DNA from: Oegoconia quadripuncta
Lineage: Eukaryota; Arthropoda; Insecta; Lepidoptera; Autostichidae
Assembly (NCBI GenBank): GCA_949316235.1
Contig: OX438743.1
Coordinates: 39,339,242 to 39,403,241 of the forward strand
Length of the DNA stretch: 64,000 bases
Direction of reading: 5' to 3'
Under the pieces are notes generated by a model. That model had not been told where the DNA came from, searched no databases, and was given only the letters and a program-made list of their open reading frames with translations. The translations under genes were made by a program, and so were the position numbers. This document shows positions 53,401 through 64,000 of the stretch, one piece after another (position 1 is the stretch's first letter; each line of letters starts with the position of its first letter).

Positions 53401-55464
53401 CAGACCGATGCAAGAGCTTCGGCGAAGCATAATCCACAATAAGCGGTAGAAAACAAAAGAAGTAGTGAATTCGTATTATCCACCCACATATCAAGGGCTA
53501 TCGTACACATACTCGTATTATTTTTCTAGTCGAACCGTGTATGTTAAAATTAAATGTAGTATCCGTGCTATTAACCGTTAAGGAGTTCCCACGGTGAGGA
53601 GACGATCCTGACTGCAACATCAGCTCATGTTTATCATATAAAATTAAACGTACTGTCATCAGAATTGAGCGAGTGTAAAATATCAGCTTCCAGGTAACAA
53701 AGAAATGGTTCTAATTTGTGTTGCAAATTTTGAACGGACGTAGTTACATCGAAAAATATTTAATGAAATAGAGAATTGGTAGGTACATTAATTATTACGC
53801 TTGTTGTAGAACCCCACTTATCCACGGACTCATTCGTCGCTCTCCAGGGACTCCAGCTCATATTGATATTACGTTAGCAAATATCCTCGCCATTAGGGAC
53901 GGGAGCAGTCAGATCTCGATTTTGTCGGTCTGCCGGTGTACACGTATCACAACATCAATCGAGAACAGATGAAATGATTTCCACATCTCAATGCAATTTT
54001 TATTTGTCATATTTGAAAACCTGGCCTAACTACTCTGACTGTTTACAAGAAGTCGATATCTATGCTTTACACTGATTGGAAGAATTTTATAAATTTGAAA
54101 AAGAGAGTGGTGTATGTATATGACGGATTGCAATATCTTGATAGATGGAGAAAAAGTGGAGCAAGTGAGTGAGTTTGTGTATGGGTTCACTGTTTACATT
54201 TTTTTTTATCTATTCGTCTAAGCCGATCTCAAGATCTCCGTCGTAAAGCTGAACAAAAGGTAAAATTTTGTTTATCACACTCGCAAGTAGGTAACAGCAG
54301 CTTTTTTCTTTTTTTCCTGTTTTTTTTCCTCACACATATAAGTGTACGTGGGAACGCGCCTGACTGTGTTGTTTTATTTTGAAAACCTAAGTGAGAGAGG
54401 GGTTGCGCTGAGAACCAGCGCTATCAATTGCCATACGACATATTGGCAGCAAATGCTGACGCACAATCCATTTGCCATAATACATTTAATTATGCAAAAT
54501 GTTATACCTACGAAATTTTCTGTATTTGTTGGCAATAAATATTTTTTCTTTCTTCTACGGATGGAAAATGTGAGAAGGTCTTCGAAAGAATATACGAAGC
54601 AAATGTGGATGGTACTGTTGGTAGGAGAAGACCATGGCGAACGTACCATGATTAAAACCGGGGCGTCTTAAAGAAATGCCAAGTCAAGAGTACCCTAAAC
54701 CGACGAGCATGTATGTAAACCTTATAAGAGTGAATGAAGCAAAAGAGGTGTGTCAGGATCGTAGCTAGTAGAATTCTGTGGTCTCTGCCTACCCCTACGG
54801 CCTTATGAGAGTGAATGAAGCAAAAGAGGTGTGTCAGGATCGTAGCTAGTAGAATTCTGTGATCTCTGCCTACCCCTACGGCCTTATGAGAGTGAATGAA
54901 GCAAAAGAGGTGTGTCAGGATCGTAGCTAGTAGAATTCTGTGGTCTCTGCCTACCCCTACGGCCTTATGAGAGTGAATGAAGCAAAAGAGGTGTGTCAGG
55001 ATCGTAGCTAGTAGAATTCTGTGGTCTCTGCCTACCCCTACGGCCTTGTGAGAGTGAATAAAGCAAAAGAGGTGTGTCAGGATCGTAGCTAGTAGAATTA
55101 TGTGGTCTCTGCCTACCCCTACGGCCTTATGAGAGTGAATGAAGCAAAAGAGGTGTGTCAGGATCGTAGCTAGTATTCTGTGGTCTCCGTCTACCCCTAC
55201 GGCCTTATGAGCGTGAATGAAGCAAAAGAGGTGTGTCAGGATCGTAGCTAGTAAAATTCTGTGGTGTGGCAGAGCCTATCCCTACAGGCGTGACTTTATG
55301 TATGCAGGTAAATAGAAGTCTTATTAATTCTTTATCATTACGGTAATTACATAAATTAATCATTTTTTGTTACTCACACTCATCACAATGCCAACAATCA
55401 GAGATCCCGTGATAAGAGGATACCGACAAAGAAACTTCTTCGGAGCACATCCTTCCAAACCCAT
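50363..55464 (-). CDS. Small four-helix membrane protein, complete, 4 exons (167 aa)
   Basis: Paralogue of gene A, function unknown. Exons on the minus strand are 55464-55378, 52995-52822, 51599-51446 and 50451-50363, phases 0, 0 and 1, total 504 bp including TGA. The start ATG has A at -3 and gives MGLEGCAPKK, then LITGSLIVGIVMS. Four helices lie at about residues 16-43, 62-84, 90-117 and 122-149. The first loop carries a Cys pair (RCEACP). The C-terminus reads VVYGHYLELKSAG and ends EEYAAAA. This resembles LAPTM/DUF4728-like arthropod proteins (recollection). Intron 1 holds an 81-bp tandem array, intron 2 two SINEs, intron 3 a 28-bp array. Confidence 0.84.
51157..51352 (+). repeat. 28-bp tandem array, 7 units, gene B intron 3
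   Basis: TATGTATGTCTG starts at 51157, 51185, 51213, 51241, 51269, 51297 and 51325. Units alternate between CTGCAATG and CTGAAAT forms, so the higher-order period is 56 bp. Confidence 0.92.
51446..51599 (-). CDS. Four-helix gene B exon 3
   Basis: Acceptor attctcttacag, 51 codons plus one base, from AKTSVVLGY to GLLAI, donor gtaagg. Same length and phase as exon 3 of gene A. A SINE sits about 30 bp upstream of the acceptor on this strand. Confidence 0.87.
51631..51952 (-). mobile_element. SINE family A in gene B intron 2
   Basis: Full length, same direction as the gene, ending about 30 bp from the exon 3 acceptor. Confidence 0.85.
52008..52148 (+). mobile_element. SINE family A, internally deleted
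   Basis: Head joined to GGGTCAGTACGCTT, missing about 150 bp of body. Confidence 0.75.
52150..52363 (-). mobile_element. SINE family B variant
   Basis: Minus-strand head ATTGGTGTAGTGGATGACTC, B box GGGCTCGAATCCC; abuts the preceding SINE. Confidence 0.75.
52822..52995 (-). CDS. Four-helix gene B exon 2
   Basis: Acceptor ctccattatag, 58 codons from SVMVVCC to WGVKR, donor gtatgc, phase 0. Carries the end of helix 1, the loop with the Cys pair, and helix 2. Confidence 0.86.
53040..54550. other. Gene B intron 1, no element recognised
   Basis: Mostly unique sequence. A short hydrophobic frame at 53170-53240 (minus) was judged not an exon. Confidence 0.4.
54555..54718 (+). pseudogene. RTE-type LINE C-terminal remnant
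   Basis: Reads FERIYEANVDGTVGRRRPW, then VLKKCQVKSTLNRRACM, typical RTE ending, with a stop after TYHD. It runs straight into the 81-bp array. Confidence 0.75.
54719..55290 (+). repeat. 81-bp tandem array derived from a LINE coding end
   Basis: CTTAT landmarks at 54721, 54802, 54883, 54964, 55045, 55126 and 55204: period 81 with one 78-bp unit. Translated, a unit reads RVNEAKEVCQDRS, two stops, then NSVVSAYPYGLM, the RTE C-terminus. All length steps are multiples of three. Confidence 0.92.
55378..55464 (-). CDS. Four-helix gene B exon 1
   Basis: 29 codons from ATG to VMS before a gtgagtaac donor, phase 0. PLITGSLIVG matches the LKTGSLIIA start of gene A. A 76-residue frame on the opposite strand here is only its shadow. 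Confidence 0.8.
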
Positions 55465-55664
55465 GCTTACCAAGCTATATTCTAACAATAAGACTATTTT
55501 AATACGTTTTAAACAAAATCAAAACCACAGACACGCGACCAACGTGATCAAATCTATAAACGACTTGACAAAAAAGGTTCACTCGTCATCAGCAAAAATA
55601 CTAAGATTATTTTAAAATAATATACAATTGTGTATCTGTCAACGAATCAAGTATATTGAGGAAC

Positions 55665-55925
55665 GTTCTGTTTGGTGTAGTGGTTAGAAACTCTGACCCC
55701 TATACCAAATGGTCGCTGGTTCGAATCCCGCTAGGGGCATATGTTTGTGTGATGAATACGGACATGTGTAACCGGTTATGGATGTTTTTCATTTATATAT
55801 GTATTTACAAAAAAAAATGTATTTGTGTAGTTTATCAACCATCAGGTATCCATAATACAAGCCTAGTTGCTTAGTGTGGAACTATATGGCGCTGTGTGTA
55901 TGTGCAAAGATATTTATTATTTATA
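55665..55925 (+). mobile_element. SINE family B, full length
   Basis: TTTGGTGTAGTGGTTAGAAA, GGTTCGAATCCCGC and the GGAACTATATGGCGCTGTG 3' part. It lies about 200 bp upstream of gene B's start codon. Confidence 0.88.
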
Positions 55926-56559
55926 TGAATACAAAATGTCAAAAGAAATTATATTAAGTGTCACTAAATAACTAATTATGCAATATTGTCACTTAATATG
56001 GCCTATTTTTTCCTTACGGTGAAAAAAAAACCGTCCGGTATATATATTAATACAACATCCATAACTTGCGTACACTTGTCCGTAATCATCATACAAACGT
56101 GATATACCCTAACTAGATTTGTATCCATTACCTCGAGACAATCACCTTGAGGTCAGAGTCAGAGATGCCTAATCACCGTGCTCTTGAATAACTCATGGTA
56201 GTAGGATTCAATAACTCAAGACTGACGCCGACAGGGAGTTCCTTGCATTGGCTGTTCGCATTATGAATGAAGACAACCCTCCACCTTCCCATGGCCCCAT
56301 CAACCATCATGGTTATACGGGCCGAATCATTGAGAGATGTGCCCGGTACTTGCTCTGGGCTCTTTCCCGGTGGCACATGTTCTTGACTCTCGACAAATTA
56401 TTTAAATTCTTTCTCCTTGTCCCTATGGCCAATTCTCCCCATTCTGGGGCTTGACGTAACTATTACGGCTGAAATGCTCTCCGGACGCCAGATTATGAAT
56501 GAAGAGTCGAACCGCTTAGTGCGAATGTATGATTTGCAGTATCTTTAATACAAACAGGC

Positions 56560-56925
56560 TGTAATTTAATTCGTGGAATTTCTGTTTACTGCCAATCCTG
56601 ATTACGAACCACTTTCGTTTAGGAACCATAGCTGAATTCGATCAAAAAAATGTTTGATTACCCATACAATCTAAAACCACCTTTAGTATAGAAATCCAAC
56701 AATTTTCGGATGAATTCAGCTAGAGTTTCTAGTGGAAAGTTGTTCGTAATCCGGAATGGAGTCACCAGCCGAAAATAGTTGGACATCGATGCTAAATGTG
56801 GTATCTGAAAGAAATCGTAATTTTTTTGATTGAATTCGACATTGCTCCTTGGGGTAAGTTGTTTTTAATCAAGAGTGGCGTCACCAGTTAAATGGGAATT
56901 ACACGAGTTCAAATTCACCCTGTAT
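56560..56925. mobile_element. Inverted-repeat family M3
   Basis: Right end GAGTTCAAATTCACCCTGTA is clear; left end eroded. Central block GGAACCATAGCTGAATTCGA shared with the other copies. Confidence 0.65.
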
Positions 56926-56939
56926 TGACAGGATAATGG

Positions 56940-57640
56940 CCTGTCAATATAATGATAAAAAATGCCACTTTAGATCTCGTAGATTCTACTGTATTTTTGG
57001 GCATTACTTTAGACGCCAAAATGCAATGGGGTCCTCATATACATAAATCGGCGAAAAGGCTCAGCTCTGCAGCGTACGCTGTCAAAAAAATTCGACAAAT
57101 GTCAGACGTAAATACTGCTAGATTAGTATATTTCAGTTATTTCCACAGCTTGATGTCTTACGGTATCTTGCTGTGGGGAAATGCCGCGGATATAAATATA
57201 ATCTTTGTTTTACAAAAACGAGCCGTTCGCGCAATTTATCAACTGAGACCTGCAGTGTCACTTAGAGACAGATTTAAAGAGTACAATATTCTAACCTTTT
57301 TGTCACAGTACATTTTTGAAAATCTAATATATATGTCCAAAAAAATATAGCATCATTTAGGAAAAATAGTGATAAACATGATGTCAATGCAAGAAATAAA
57401 GATAAACTTGCAGGTCACATAAGTCGCCTCCTCAAAGTCAGTAATTCATTCAAAGGGTTATGTATACGCTTTTCAATAAGGTGTCTGTTGATATACAAAA
57501 TCTTCCTTTCAATAAATTTAAAGATACTATAAAACAGAAACTTATTAAGAAAGCATATTATAAAATATCAGATTATTTAGATGATAAACGTTCATGGACA
57601 AACCAGCCCGTTCGCATAACAAGGCTATTTCACAATTAAT
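56940..57640 (+). pseudogene. LINE reverse transcriptase, C-terminal part, frameshifted
   Basis: FLGITLDAKMQWGPHIHKSA, ARLVYFSYFHSLMSYGILLW, LQKRAVRAIYQLRP and, after frameshifts, IKQKLIKKAYYKISDYLDD. Jockey/CR1-like thumb and end of a non-LTR reverse transcriptase; related to the fragments at 7015 and 47500. Confidence 0.85.
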
Positions 57641-58163
57641 AATGAAATATTATAATATAAAATAATAATTAATAATTTTGTAATATAAAAACCTTTTTTT
57701 TAAGAGCAAATTCTCGACTTTCTTGCTTGTTCTTCTCAGGGGAAAATTACCTTTTGAACAAGCAGCACCTTTAAAATGTAAAATCTGACTATTTTAAGTG
57801 TACCCTGTGTACCTACAGTATAAAGCATTTTTGATTTGACTTGATTTGATTTGGACAGGACAGGTGGTGTGTAACCTGATTTGTGGTCATTAGCGAGGGT
57901 TCCGCAAAAACCTGGTGCATTATATTTCATATACGCCAGCAGATTTAAATGATTTACTCGTAATACGCGTATTATATTTCTGAAAGGTGCAGATGCATTG
58001 TTTGTATTTATTACTCGGTTGTATTCGGGCTTGCATGAAATATAATTAATGTTGCGTACTCTGCGGGTTTTTGTATGATGTTACATCAGCATTGTTAAAC
58101 TTTTTAAACCGACAAACTTAAATATGTATTTATTAAACTAAAAGTATAGGGAACAGATTCACT

Positions 58164-58165
<2 letters not shown>

Positions 58166-58251
<86 letters not shown>

Positions 58252-58296
58252 ACACGCACACACGCACACACGCACACACGCACACACGCACACACT
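58166..58296 (+). repeat. (CA)n microsatellite with CG interruptions
   Basis: A pure CA run of about 37 units then units of CACACG. Produces a spurious Val-Cys frame on the other strand. Confidence 0.97.
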
Positions 58297-58506
58297 AAGG
58301 ATGGATTTATTTTAATTTCCACTCTCCTCCTTTCAAATATTTTAAACAAAGTTGGTCTCTAGGTACTATAAAAATAAATGAACACCATGTTTCAACAATC
58401 TTCATAATTATTTCTAAAAACAACGAAATGTCTAAAATAAAGCTATTTGATAGCGATAGTTCTATTTTAAATTTAAAACGCGCTGTAGTTGATTTTACTA
58501 TGTGCT

Positions 58507-58842
58507 CCGTGCCTCCGTGGCTCAATGTAAACAACGTTGAGTTTACGATTCGGAGGTCGCGGGTTCGATCCCCAGCGGGGTACATGTTTAAGTACTTAGT
58601 TTGGTAGGTGGTAGGGCAATTTAAATGACCACCTGGCTAGCTACCACCATCTTATCTAAATCTGCCGCCAATCAACAATGTTAATAGCATTGTTGTGTTC
58701 CGGTTGTCAGAGATAATATAGCCAGTCCTCCAAATGTGTTGGGATTTCCGGGTCAGTACGCTTCCATCTTCGACCTCATCTTCACATTTTTTTTAACATC
58801 AGGTCAGGTCAGGTCAAGTACCAACCCGTTGTGCATAAAAAA
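58507..58842 (+). mobile_element. SINE family A, full length
   Basis: Complete head, body and A tail, with a small CAGGT duplication near 58800. Confidence 0.88.
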
Positions 58843-60344
58843 AAATTCCACTCTTAAATAAATTAAAACTGGGACAGAAATACTTTAAACAACATTGGCC
58901 TCTAATGTGAAAATAAATCTTCATAATTATTGCTAAAAACAACGAAATGTCTAAAATAAAGCTATTTGATAGCGATAGTTCTATAAAAATTGCTATTTTA
59001 AGTTTAAAACGCGCTGTACTTGATTTCCTTTTGCTATGTTTTGTCTATCTTTAAAGTTAAAGGATTTTATATCGTACTTATAATAAATCGGGTTATATGA
59101 ACTAAAATAACATTTCATTAGTGTAGGAATATAAACAGTGTTATAATTATATATGGTTGTTTTAAGGAGATATGGAAACACCGAGGTGTACCGTCCATAA
59201 TACAAGAAAAACATTTGAACATAATTAATGGGAAATTGGAGTTTAATATTTAGTCGACCTTTTCCATGTAAATTGGTTATCGCCTGCATTTTATTAACAT
59301 ACACAGTGACGGTGGCAGGCAACTGGTAATATTTTTCATTAATCTTGTATGTTTTTTTTATATAATTACATTTACAAAAATCTATGCTATTAAGGGAGTT
59401 TCGAACCAGTAAAACACCACATGATTACTTGAGATTTGACTGTGAAGGTAAAGAAGTCCTAACATAATATGTATTGTCTATGACATGTGTAATGCAATAA
59501 ATAGATGAATATAAAGAATCCTACAACCTTGGGATCTTCAAGAGCAGAGTGAATAGGCATTTACTGGGATCGCGTGATTTATCTTCGACCACATCGTAAC
59601 TTTCCATCATGTGAGATTGTGATCAAACGCGAATCCAGTCAATAATAAAAAATAAAAAAAAATGAATGAATTGCAAAGTCAAAGTCAAAGATATTTATTG
59701 CAAAACTATAGGTATTTGACAAGTTGGTAACATTAGAATAATAGGTTCAGCTATAGCATACCAGTAAAGGTGTACAATATGTCGTTGTTAAGCTATGTGG
59801 TAGTAGTGACAAATAATCTATCCCAAGAGAGGGGCGAATGGAAATCTACTGAAATTCGAGCACATCATCACTTTCCAGTAGGTGAAATAGTGTATAGAAT
59901 AGACACGCGTACTAGTTATTCATAAAAAAATGCTAGTATTTGTGTTTTAAAGTACAAATAAATACAATGAAAGATATTTATTTATCACAAAGTTATTTAA
60001 CAAACTAAGACTTTCATAAATCTAGATCAAAGTTAGATAAAAGGGTAGGGACACAGCAAAGCTGCCGATGTTCAGTCGCCCCAGAGTAGTTGCTATCACC
60101 AAATACTGTATTTAAGGCAGTTACAATAATGAGTAGAATAGATAAAATATTATAATGAATATTAATAAATGAAATTTAATGTCATTAAAGTAAAAATTAT
60201 TCACAGGATCATTTTTACTATGAAGCCAAAGATAAAGCTTGTGGAGTCTAAATAAAACAAGTAGTACACAAGTAGTAAACAAACGTACTTGGCAGGAATT
60301 GAACGTGTGTATTGGTGTCGGTATAGGAACAAATGTGCGAATAA
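58843..60344. other. No gene recognised
   Basis: AT-rich. A roughly 100-bp stretch (AACAACGAAATGTCTAAAAT and following) repeats on both sides of the SINE at 58420-58505 and 58935-59020. Confidence 0.45.
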
Positions 60345-60612
60345 ATAAATAAATATATTTGCACATACACATAGCGCTATCTAGTTCCACATTAAGCAAC
60401 TATGGCTTGTATTATGGATACCAGATGGTTGATAAACTACACAAATTCATTTAATGTAAATAAATACAAATATAAATGAAAAACATCCATAACTCGGGAA
60501 CACATGTCTGTATTAATCTTACGTACAAACATTTGCCCCTAGCGCGATTCGAACCCGCGACCTTTTGGTACAGCAGGTAGAGTTTCTAACCACTACACCA
60601 AACAGGTCGAAT
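60345..60612 (-). mobile_element. SINE family B, full length
   Basis: Head TTTGGTGTAGTGGTTAGAAA on the minus strand, B box GGGTTCGAATCGC, 3' part with TAGATAGCGCTATG; lies about 90 bp before the first receptor exon. Confidence 0.85.
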
Positions 60613-60699
60613 GGATTAGTATTCGACCTACGACATTACATCCTCAATTTATATCTAAATGTCTCTGCATATTCTGATGTCTGTATTATTATCATTTAG

Positions 60700-60857
60700 G
60701 TGAAAAATAAAATGAATATAAATATTGAAGCTGCGTCTCTATTTGATTGCGACGAAGTTCTGGACGTAATGAAAAATTATAAATACGATTTCATGTGGGG
60801 TCAAACCCTAATGGGATGCAAAGTTTTGGAGATACTTAAGGATATGTATAAGTTCAA
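60700..60857 (+). CDS. Ionotropic receptor exon, start of S1
   Basis: Open from GTG at 60700, with ATG at 60712, to KDMYKF and a gtgagt donor, phase 2. The VLEILKDMYKFN wording matches the start of the S1 lobe in insect IRs. Confidence 0.65.
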
Positions 60858-63683
60858 GTGAGTTTTAAAATTAACCATGTTATGTACAAGAGTAAAATCA
60901 TAAATAAAATAACAACAAACAGAGAGCACACCCATTGCAGAGCATGCAGCAAAGAAAAGAAATCGTTGAAGCATCTTCTGTGCAATGCCATGCCGTAAAG
61001 CGTATGTGCCATCTTAGTAAGGGATACCGTAAACCGGTAGATTTCATGTTTTTTCCATAATCTTGTATTATGAAGACTTATGAAGTTATAAGGTACTGGA
61101 ATAGAGCGAATGCAGGGGGAGCGCACTAAAGATTTGATTTGAAGTGACTTTGGGCGCATGCCCATCCCCATGGTGAACATAAGAGTGGAATAGAGTAAGA
61201 CTAAAATGTAATGAATCTTTAGTCTGGTGAATATTTTAGCTGTTGGAGGATATACGCTGACAAACACCAAGAACCACTTTTAAAGATTAGTTTTCTCCAT
61301 ACAAAGTTAGGAAGTTGTCGGTAAAAATAAAGTCTGAACTGTTATTATCATTATTATTAAGAGCCCATAGTGTCCCACTGCTGGGCAAAGGCCTCCCTCA
61401 TCTGTTTCCAGTCGTTTTTGTTCTTGGCGAGCACAAACCATCCCTAATCTCGTCTCTCCACCGTTTTCGGGGTCTGCCACGTTTGCGTCTGGCGGTTGTA
61501 GGAGTCTGAACTAATTTGAAAAATTTTGAGATGTTTGTTGCTGAACTTCAGTGAAGCCTCTAAAATAGCATTGATAATTTTTTCTATAACTAACCAATTC
61601 ATACGATAAGTATAGTTAATTAAAAACATTTAAACACTTGAGAAACAACACTTGAGTCACCTCATTACTTAGAAGGTGGCACAAATTCGACTCGTGTGGA
61701 GTGTGGATCCAAAAGCGTCTCCAACTCTGCATGGGTTGAATATGTTGCATTACAAAATAGCAAGGTGATACTTTAGAACAGACTGAGCATGAGTTTTAAC
61801 ACCAGACGGAAATTATGTTTGTTTGTCCATTCATATGTGTCTGTGGATTCATAGCTCAAAATTTCAATGCAGTTTAAAGACGAATATTTGAAAATGAAAA
61901 AAAATGAAAATGAAAAATTATTTATTGATTTCTCCACAAATATCGAAACTTAAGCTAACTTATATACTATTTGTTTCACAAGTTTGCGATATGTGTGTGG
62001 AGACTGGTGCCTGTACTAGGTAGACCCTGTACTACAGGTCACCAGGTCCTCCGCCTCCCGGTGTGGGTTCAAGACAATAGAAGATTGTTGTTTGCTTGCT
62101 TTGTTAGTTTTATGGAGAAATAACAATGAGAGATTAACCGCCTCCGTGGCTCAATGTAAACAACATAGGGTTTACGAATCGGAGGTCGCGGGTTCGATCC
62201 CCATCGGGGTACATGTTTAGTACTCGGTTTGGTTGGTGGTAGGGCATTTTAAATGTCCGCCTGGCTAGCTACCACCATCTTATCTAAATCTGCCGCCAAA
62301 CAGCAATGTTAATAGCATTGTTGTGTTCCGGTTGTCAGAGATAAGATAGCCAGTTCCCCAAATTATTTGGGTTTCCGGGTCAGTACGCTTCCACCTTCGG
62401 CCTCATCTTCACTTAACATCAGGTGTGATTGAGGTCAAGTGCTAACCCGTTTAGAATAAAAAAAAAAAAAATAAATAAAAGAAAAAAGAAGAAATATATA
62501 TATATATATAAATAAAAGAAATGCAAGAATTTGCAAGATGGTTTGATGGTTTCAAGTTATTTTCCAATTTAATTTTTATAATGTGTGTTTTAGCGTAACG
62601 TATCTATATGGAGATAAAGCTATCAACGGCACATATATTAATGACACCATTATCGACGTATACGCACGGCCGATGGAACTGAGACTGGAGCGCTTAGATG
62701 ACGCGTATCCAATTTTACCCATTTTCATATGGAGGTATACAATTCAATTAATTTATAGATTTATTTAAATCAATAGTCAATAGGGATGGGCACGTAAAGA
62801 GTTGATTCACAGCGATATCTCCTTTGTCTTGTACACGCTGAAATAGAAGTCGTTATGTAGGAAATCTATGAGCGAGCTCTATGTTTAGCAGTGGGCGTTC
62901 TCGGTCTGATTTGGTTGATGTGAAGCGTCTGCTTAGGAGGACAAGGAAAATAAACAGGAAGGGTAGTTTTGGAAAGAATTTGAAAAATGTTGAAACATGT
63001 ATTTTATTACTGGTAGTAGAGTCTTCACTCGTAGGTACCAATTTCAATTTCTCTTGAGGCCTTGGTTTTGGAGATAATGACTTTTGTTTGATATAATTCT
63101 CGACCCCCTTTAATCCCTTCACTTTTCATTGTGCTCCTAAATAACTTAAGTGATACACGTTCTTTCAAGATGTCAGTAAGGATATTACCTTTTATTAATG
63201 TAATAAACAGGATGGAATTTTCAATCAAATGAAACTTTCTTATCCTCCATAAGTTATTGAAGAACAAATCGATATATGATACAAATGTTGAACCAGGGAG
63301 ATCGTGGCCGGGTGAAGTCGTCACTCAAGACATAATATTATTCTATACTTATATTTATTACATACCTAGAAAAATCAATATCCTACAAGTAGTCACTAGT
63401 CACACAATATGACCAAGGGTTCCACAAGAACATAACTGTAATTGATGCTTGGTTGCTTTCAGATTTGGGTTCTTGCTACGTCGCCCTGAACCTAACGTGT
63501 TCCGTTCTTTCTACAGCCAACCTTTCTCCAGACCCGTTTGGAATTGTCTCTACTGCATGGCTATATTAATCAGCGTGATCTTTTACCTATTAAATTGGTG
63601 TGAGAAACGTCTTTTGGGAAGAAGAGGAGAATGCTCCATTCTTTACGAGCTTCTGGTGACTATCGGTGCTTATTGTCAGCATG
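60700..63683 (+). CDS. Ionotropic receptor (IR75-like group), partial, 3 exons
   Basis: Chemosensory ligand-gated cation channel of the variant iGluR family. Exons 60700-60857, 62594-62734 and 63463-63683 join in phases 2, 2 and 1. They code the end of the N-terminal part, the first ligand-binding lobe (VLEILKDMYKFNVTYLYG to AYPILPIF), the linker FYSQPFSRPVW, helix 1, and the start of the pore region with IGAYCQHG. The IGxYCQxG wording suits the IR75/IR64a/IR31a group from family knowledge. The S1 lobe looks about ten residues shorter than usual around GTYINDTIIDV. The first exon may begin at an internal acceptor (tatcatttag) or at the ATG at 60712; earlier exons were not found. The rest lies beyond the right edge. 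Confidence 0.75.
61350..61510. mobile_element. LINE fragment
   Basis: AGAGCCCATAGTGTCCCACT and GCTGGGCAAAGGCCTCCCT, a sequence common at ends of moth RTE elements; inside the receptor intron. Confidence 0.5.
62134..62460 (+). mobile_element. SINE family A, full length, near consensus
   Basis: Least diverged copy: intact A and B boxes (GGTTCGATCCCCATCGGGG) and a long A tail. Sits about 130 bp upstream of the second receptor exon. Confidence 0.9.
62594..62734 (+). CDS. Ionotropic receptor exon, S1 lobe
   Basis: Acceptor tgtgttttag; codes VTYLYGDKAINGTYIND, then ARPMELRLERLDDAYPI, which lines up with the conserved Arg-containing S1 segment. Donor gtatac, phase 2. Confidence 0.75.
63463..63683 (+). 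CDS. Ionotropic receptor exon, helix 1 and pore start
   Basis: Acceptor ggttgctttcag; RFGFLLRRPEP, FYSQPFSRPVW, hydrophobic helix, then LLVTIGAYCQHG at a gtaagt donor, phase 1. The next exon should supply SxxP and the remaining channel; no in-frame continuation is found before 64000. Confidence 0.8.
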
Positions 63684-64000
63684 GTAAGTTAATCGTTGAG
63701 AAATCATTGAGGAATTTCATTTTGGCACTACTAAAATAGTTCATGGATATGTATGTAGATATGAAGAGCAAGTTTTATCAAATTGGCATGGAGCGAATTC
63801 CCATGGAATCAATATTTGCTCGATTTTCTCCAAATGCATTTCTACGATTTACAAATATTTATCCTCGACCAGTTACAATTTTCCACTTTTGGGGCATTAT
63901 TTTTTAAACACACAGCGTTTTACTCTTTAATTCTCAGATGTCTTCTTCAATTTCCGATGACGCTTTTTCCCGGTGCCATAGGTTGTAACTTCTGAAACTA

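Noticed and set aside
54719..55290. CRISPR-like array
   Set aside because: Units are contiguous without unique spacers, and the host is an animal.
55388..55615. 76-residue plus-strand frame starting MPTIRDPVIRG
   Set aside because: Antisense to gene B exon 1, which has a good start, donor and in-frame partner exons.
58104..58349. Val-Cys repeat frame on the minus strand
   Set aside because: Translation of the (CA)n run.
58993..59322. 109-residue minus-strand frame
   Set aside because: AT-driven Tyr/Asn/Lys/Ile composition, no recognisable motif and no support from splice sites.
59385..59450. Possible upstream receptor exon (REFRTSKTPHDYLRFDCE)
   Set aside because: Its phase-1 donor would put a stop at the start of the next receptor exon.
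60854..61270. 138-residue minus-strand frame
   Set aside because: Lies in the receptor intron on the other strand, no family resemblance and no splice or start support.
62134..62220. tRNA gene
   Set aside because: A and B boxes are present, but the sequence recurs about 17 times with a common body and tail; it is a SINE head. The same applies to the heads at 14452, 19400, 49115, 55665 and 60600.
63783..63995. Next ionotropic receptor exon
   Set aside because: The acceptors near 63938 and 63990 both lead to an in-frame stop; the true exon is probably outside the window.

Overview
The window is nuclear DNA of an insect, almost certainly a moth or butterfly. It is AT-rich, its genes are split by long introns with GT-AG borders, and it is crowded with tRNA-headed SINEs, LINE 3' ends and small inverted-repeat transposons of the kinds common in Lepidoptera. 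I see no prokaryotic gene organisation.

Four host genes can be assembled exon by exon with matching splice phases. (1) A c-type (pteropsin-like) opsin on the minus strand, 15649 down to 2084: seven coding exons, 556 residues, with Schiff-base lysine, ERY motif and an unusually long 251-residue tail exon. (2) A small four-helix membrane protein on the plus strand, 40938 to 47244: four exons, 155 residues. (3) A second small four-helix membrane protein on the minus strand, 55464 down to 50363: four exons, 167 residues. Genes 2 and 3 lie tail to tail, share intron number, intron phases (0, 0, 1) and an identical 154-bp third exon, so they are paralogues. (4) The first part of an ionotropic receptor (IR75-like group) on the plus strand from 60700; it runs off the right edge.

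The largest single element is a BEL/Pao LTR retrotransposon (27380-33423). It has an uninterrupted 1720-residue Gag-Pol frame, two 159-bp LTRs that look identical, and a 5-bp target duplication, so it is a young insertion.

The rest is a layered record of transposition: about 17 copies of one tRNA SINE, at least 7 of a second, one of a third, several 5S-rRNA-like SINE fragments, LINE tails of several clades, and many non-autonomous DNA transposons. Three tandem arrays stand out: a 62/124-bp hairpin-rich minisatellite in opsin intron 1, an 81-bp array made from the coding end of a LINE in intron 1 of gene 3, and a 28-bp array in intron 3 of gene 3. Three perfect 20-22 bp fold-back hairpins look like template-switch scars. 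Opsin spans about 2-16 kb, repeats fill 16-27 kb and 33-41 kb, the four-helix gene pair spans 41-55 kb, and the receptor starts at 60.7 kb. The host genes have no evident operational link apart from the paralogous pair.
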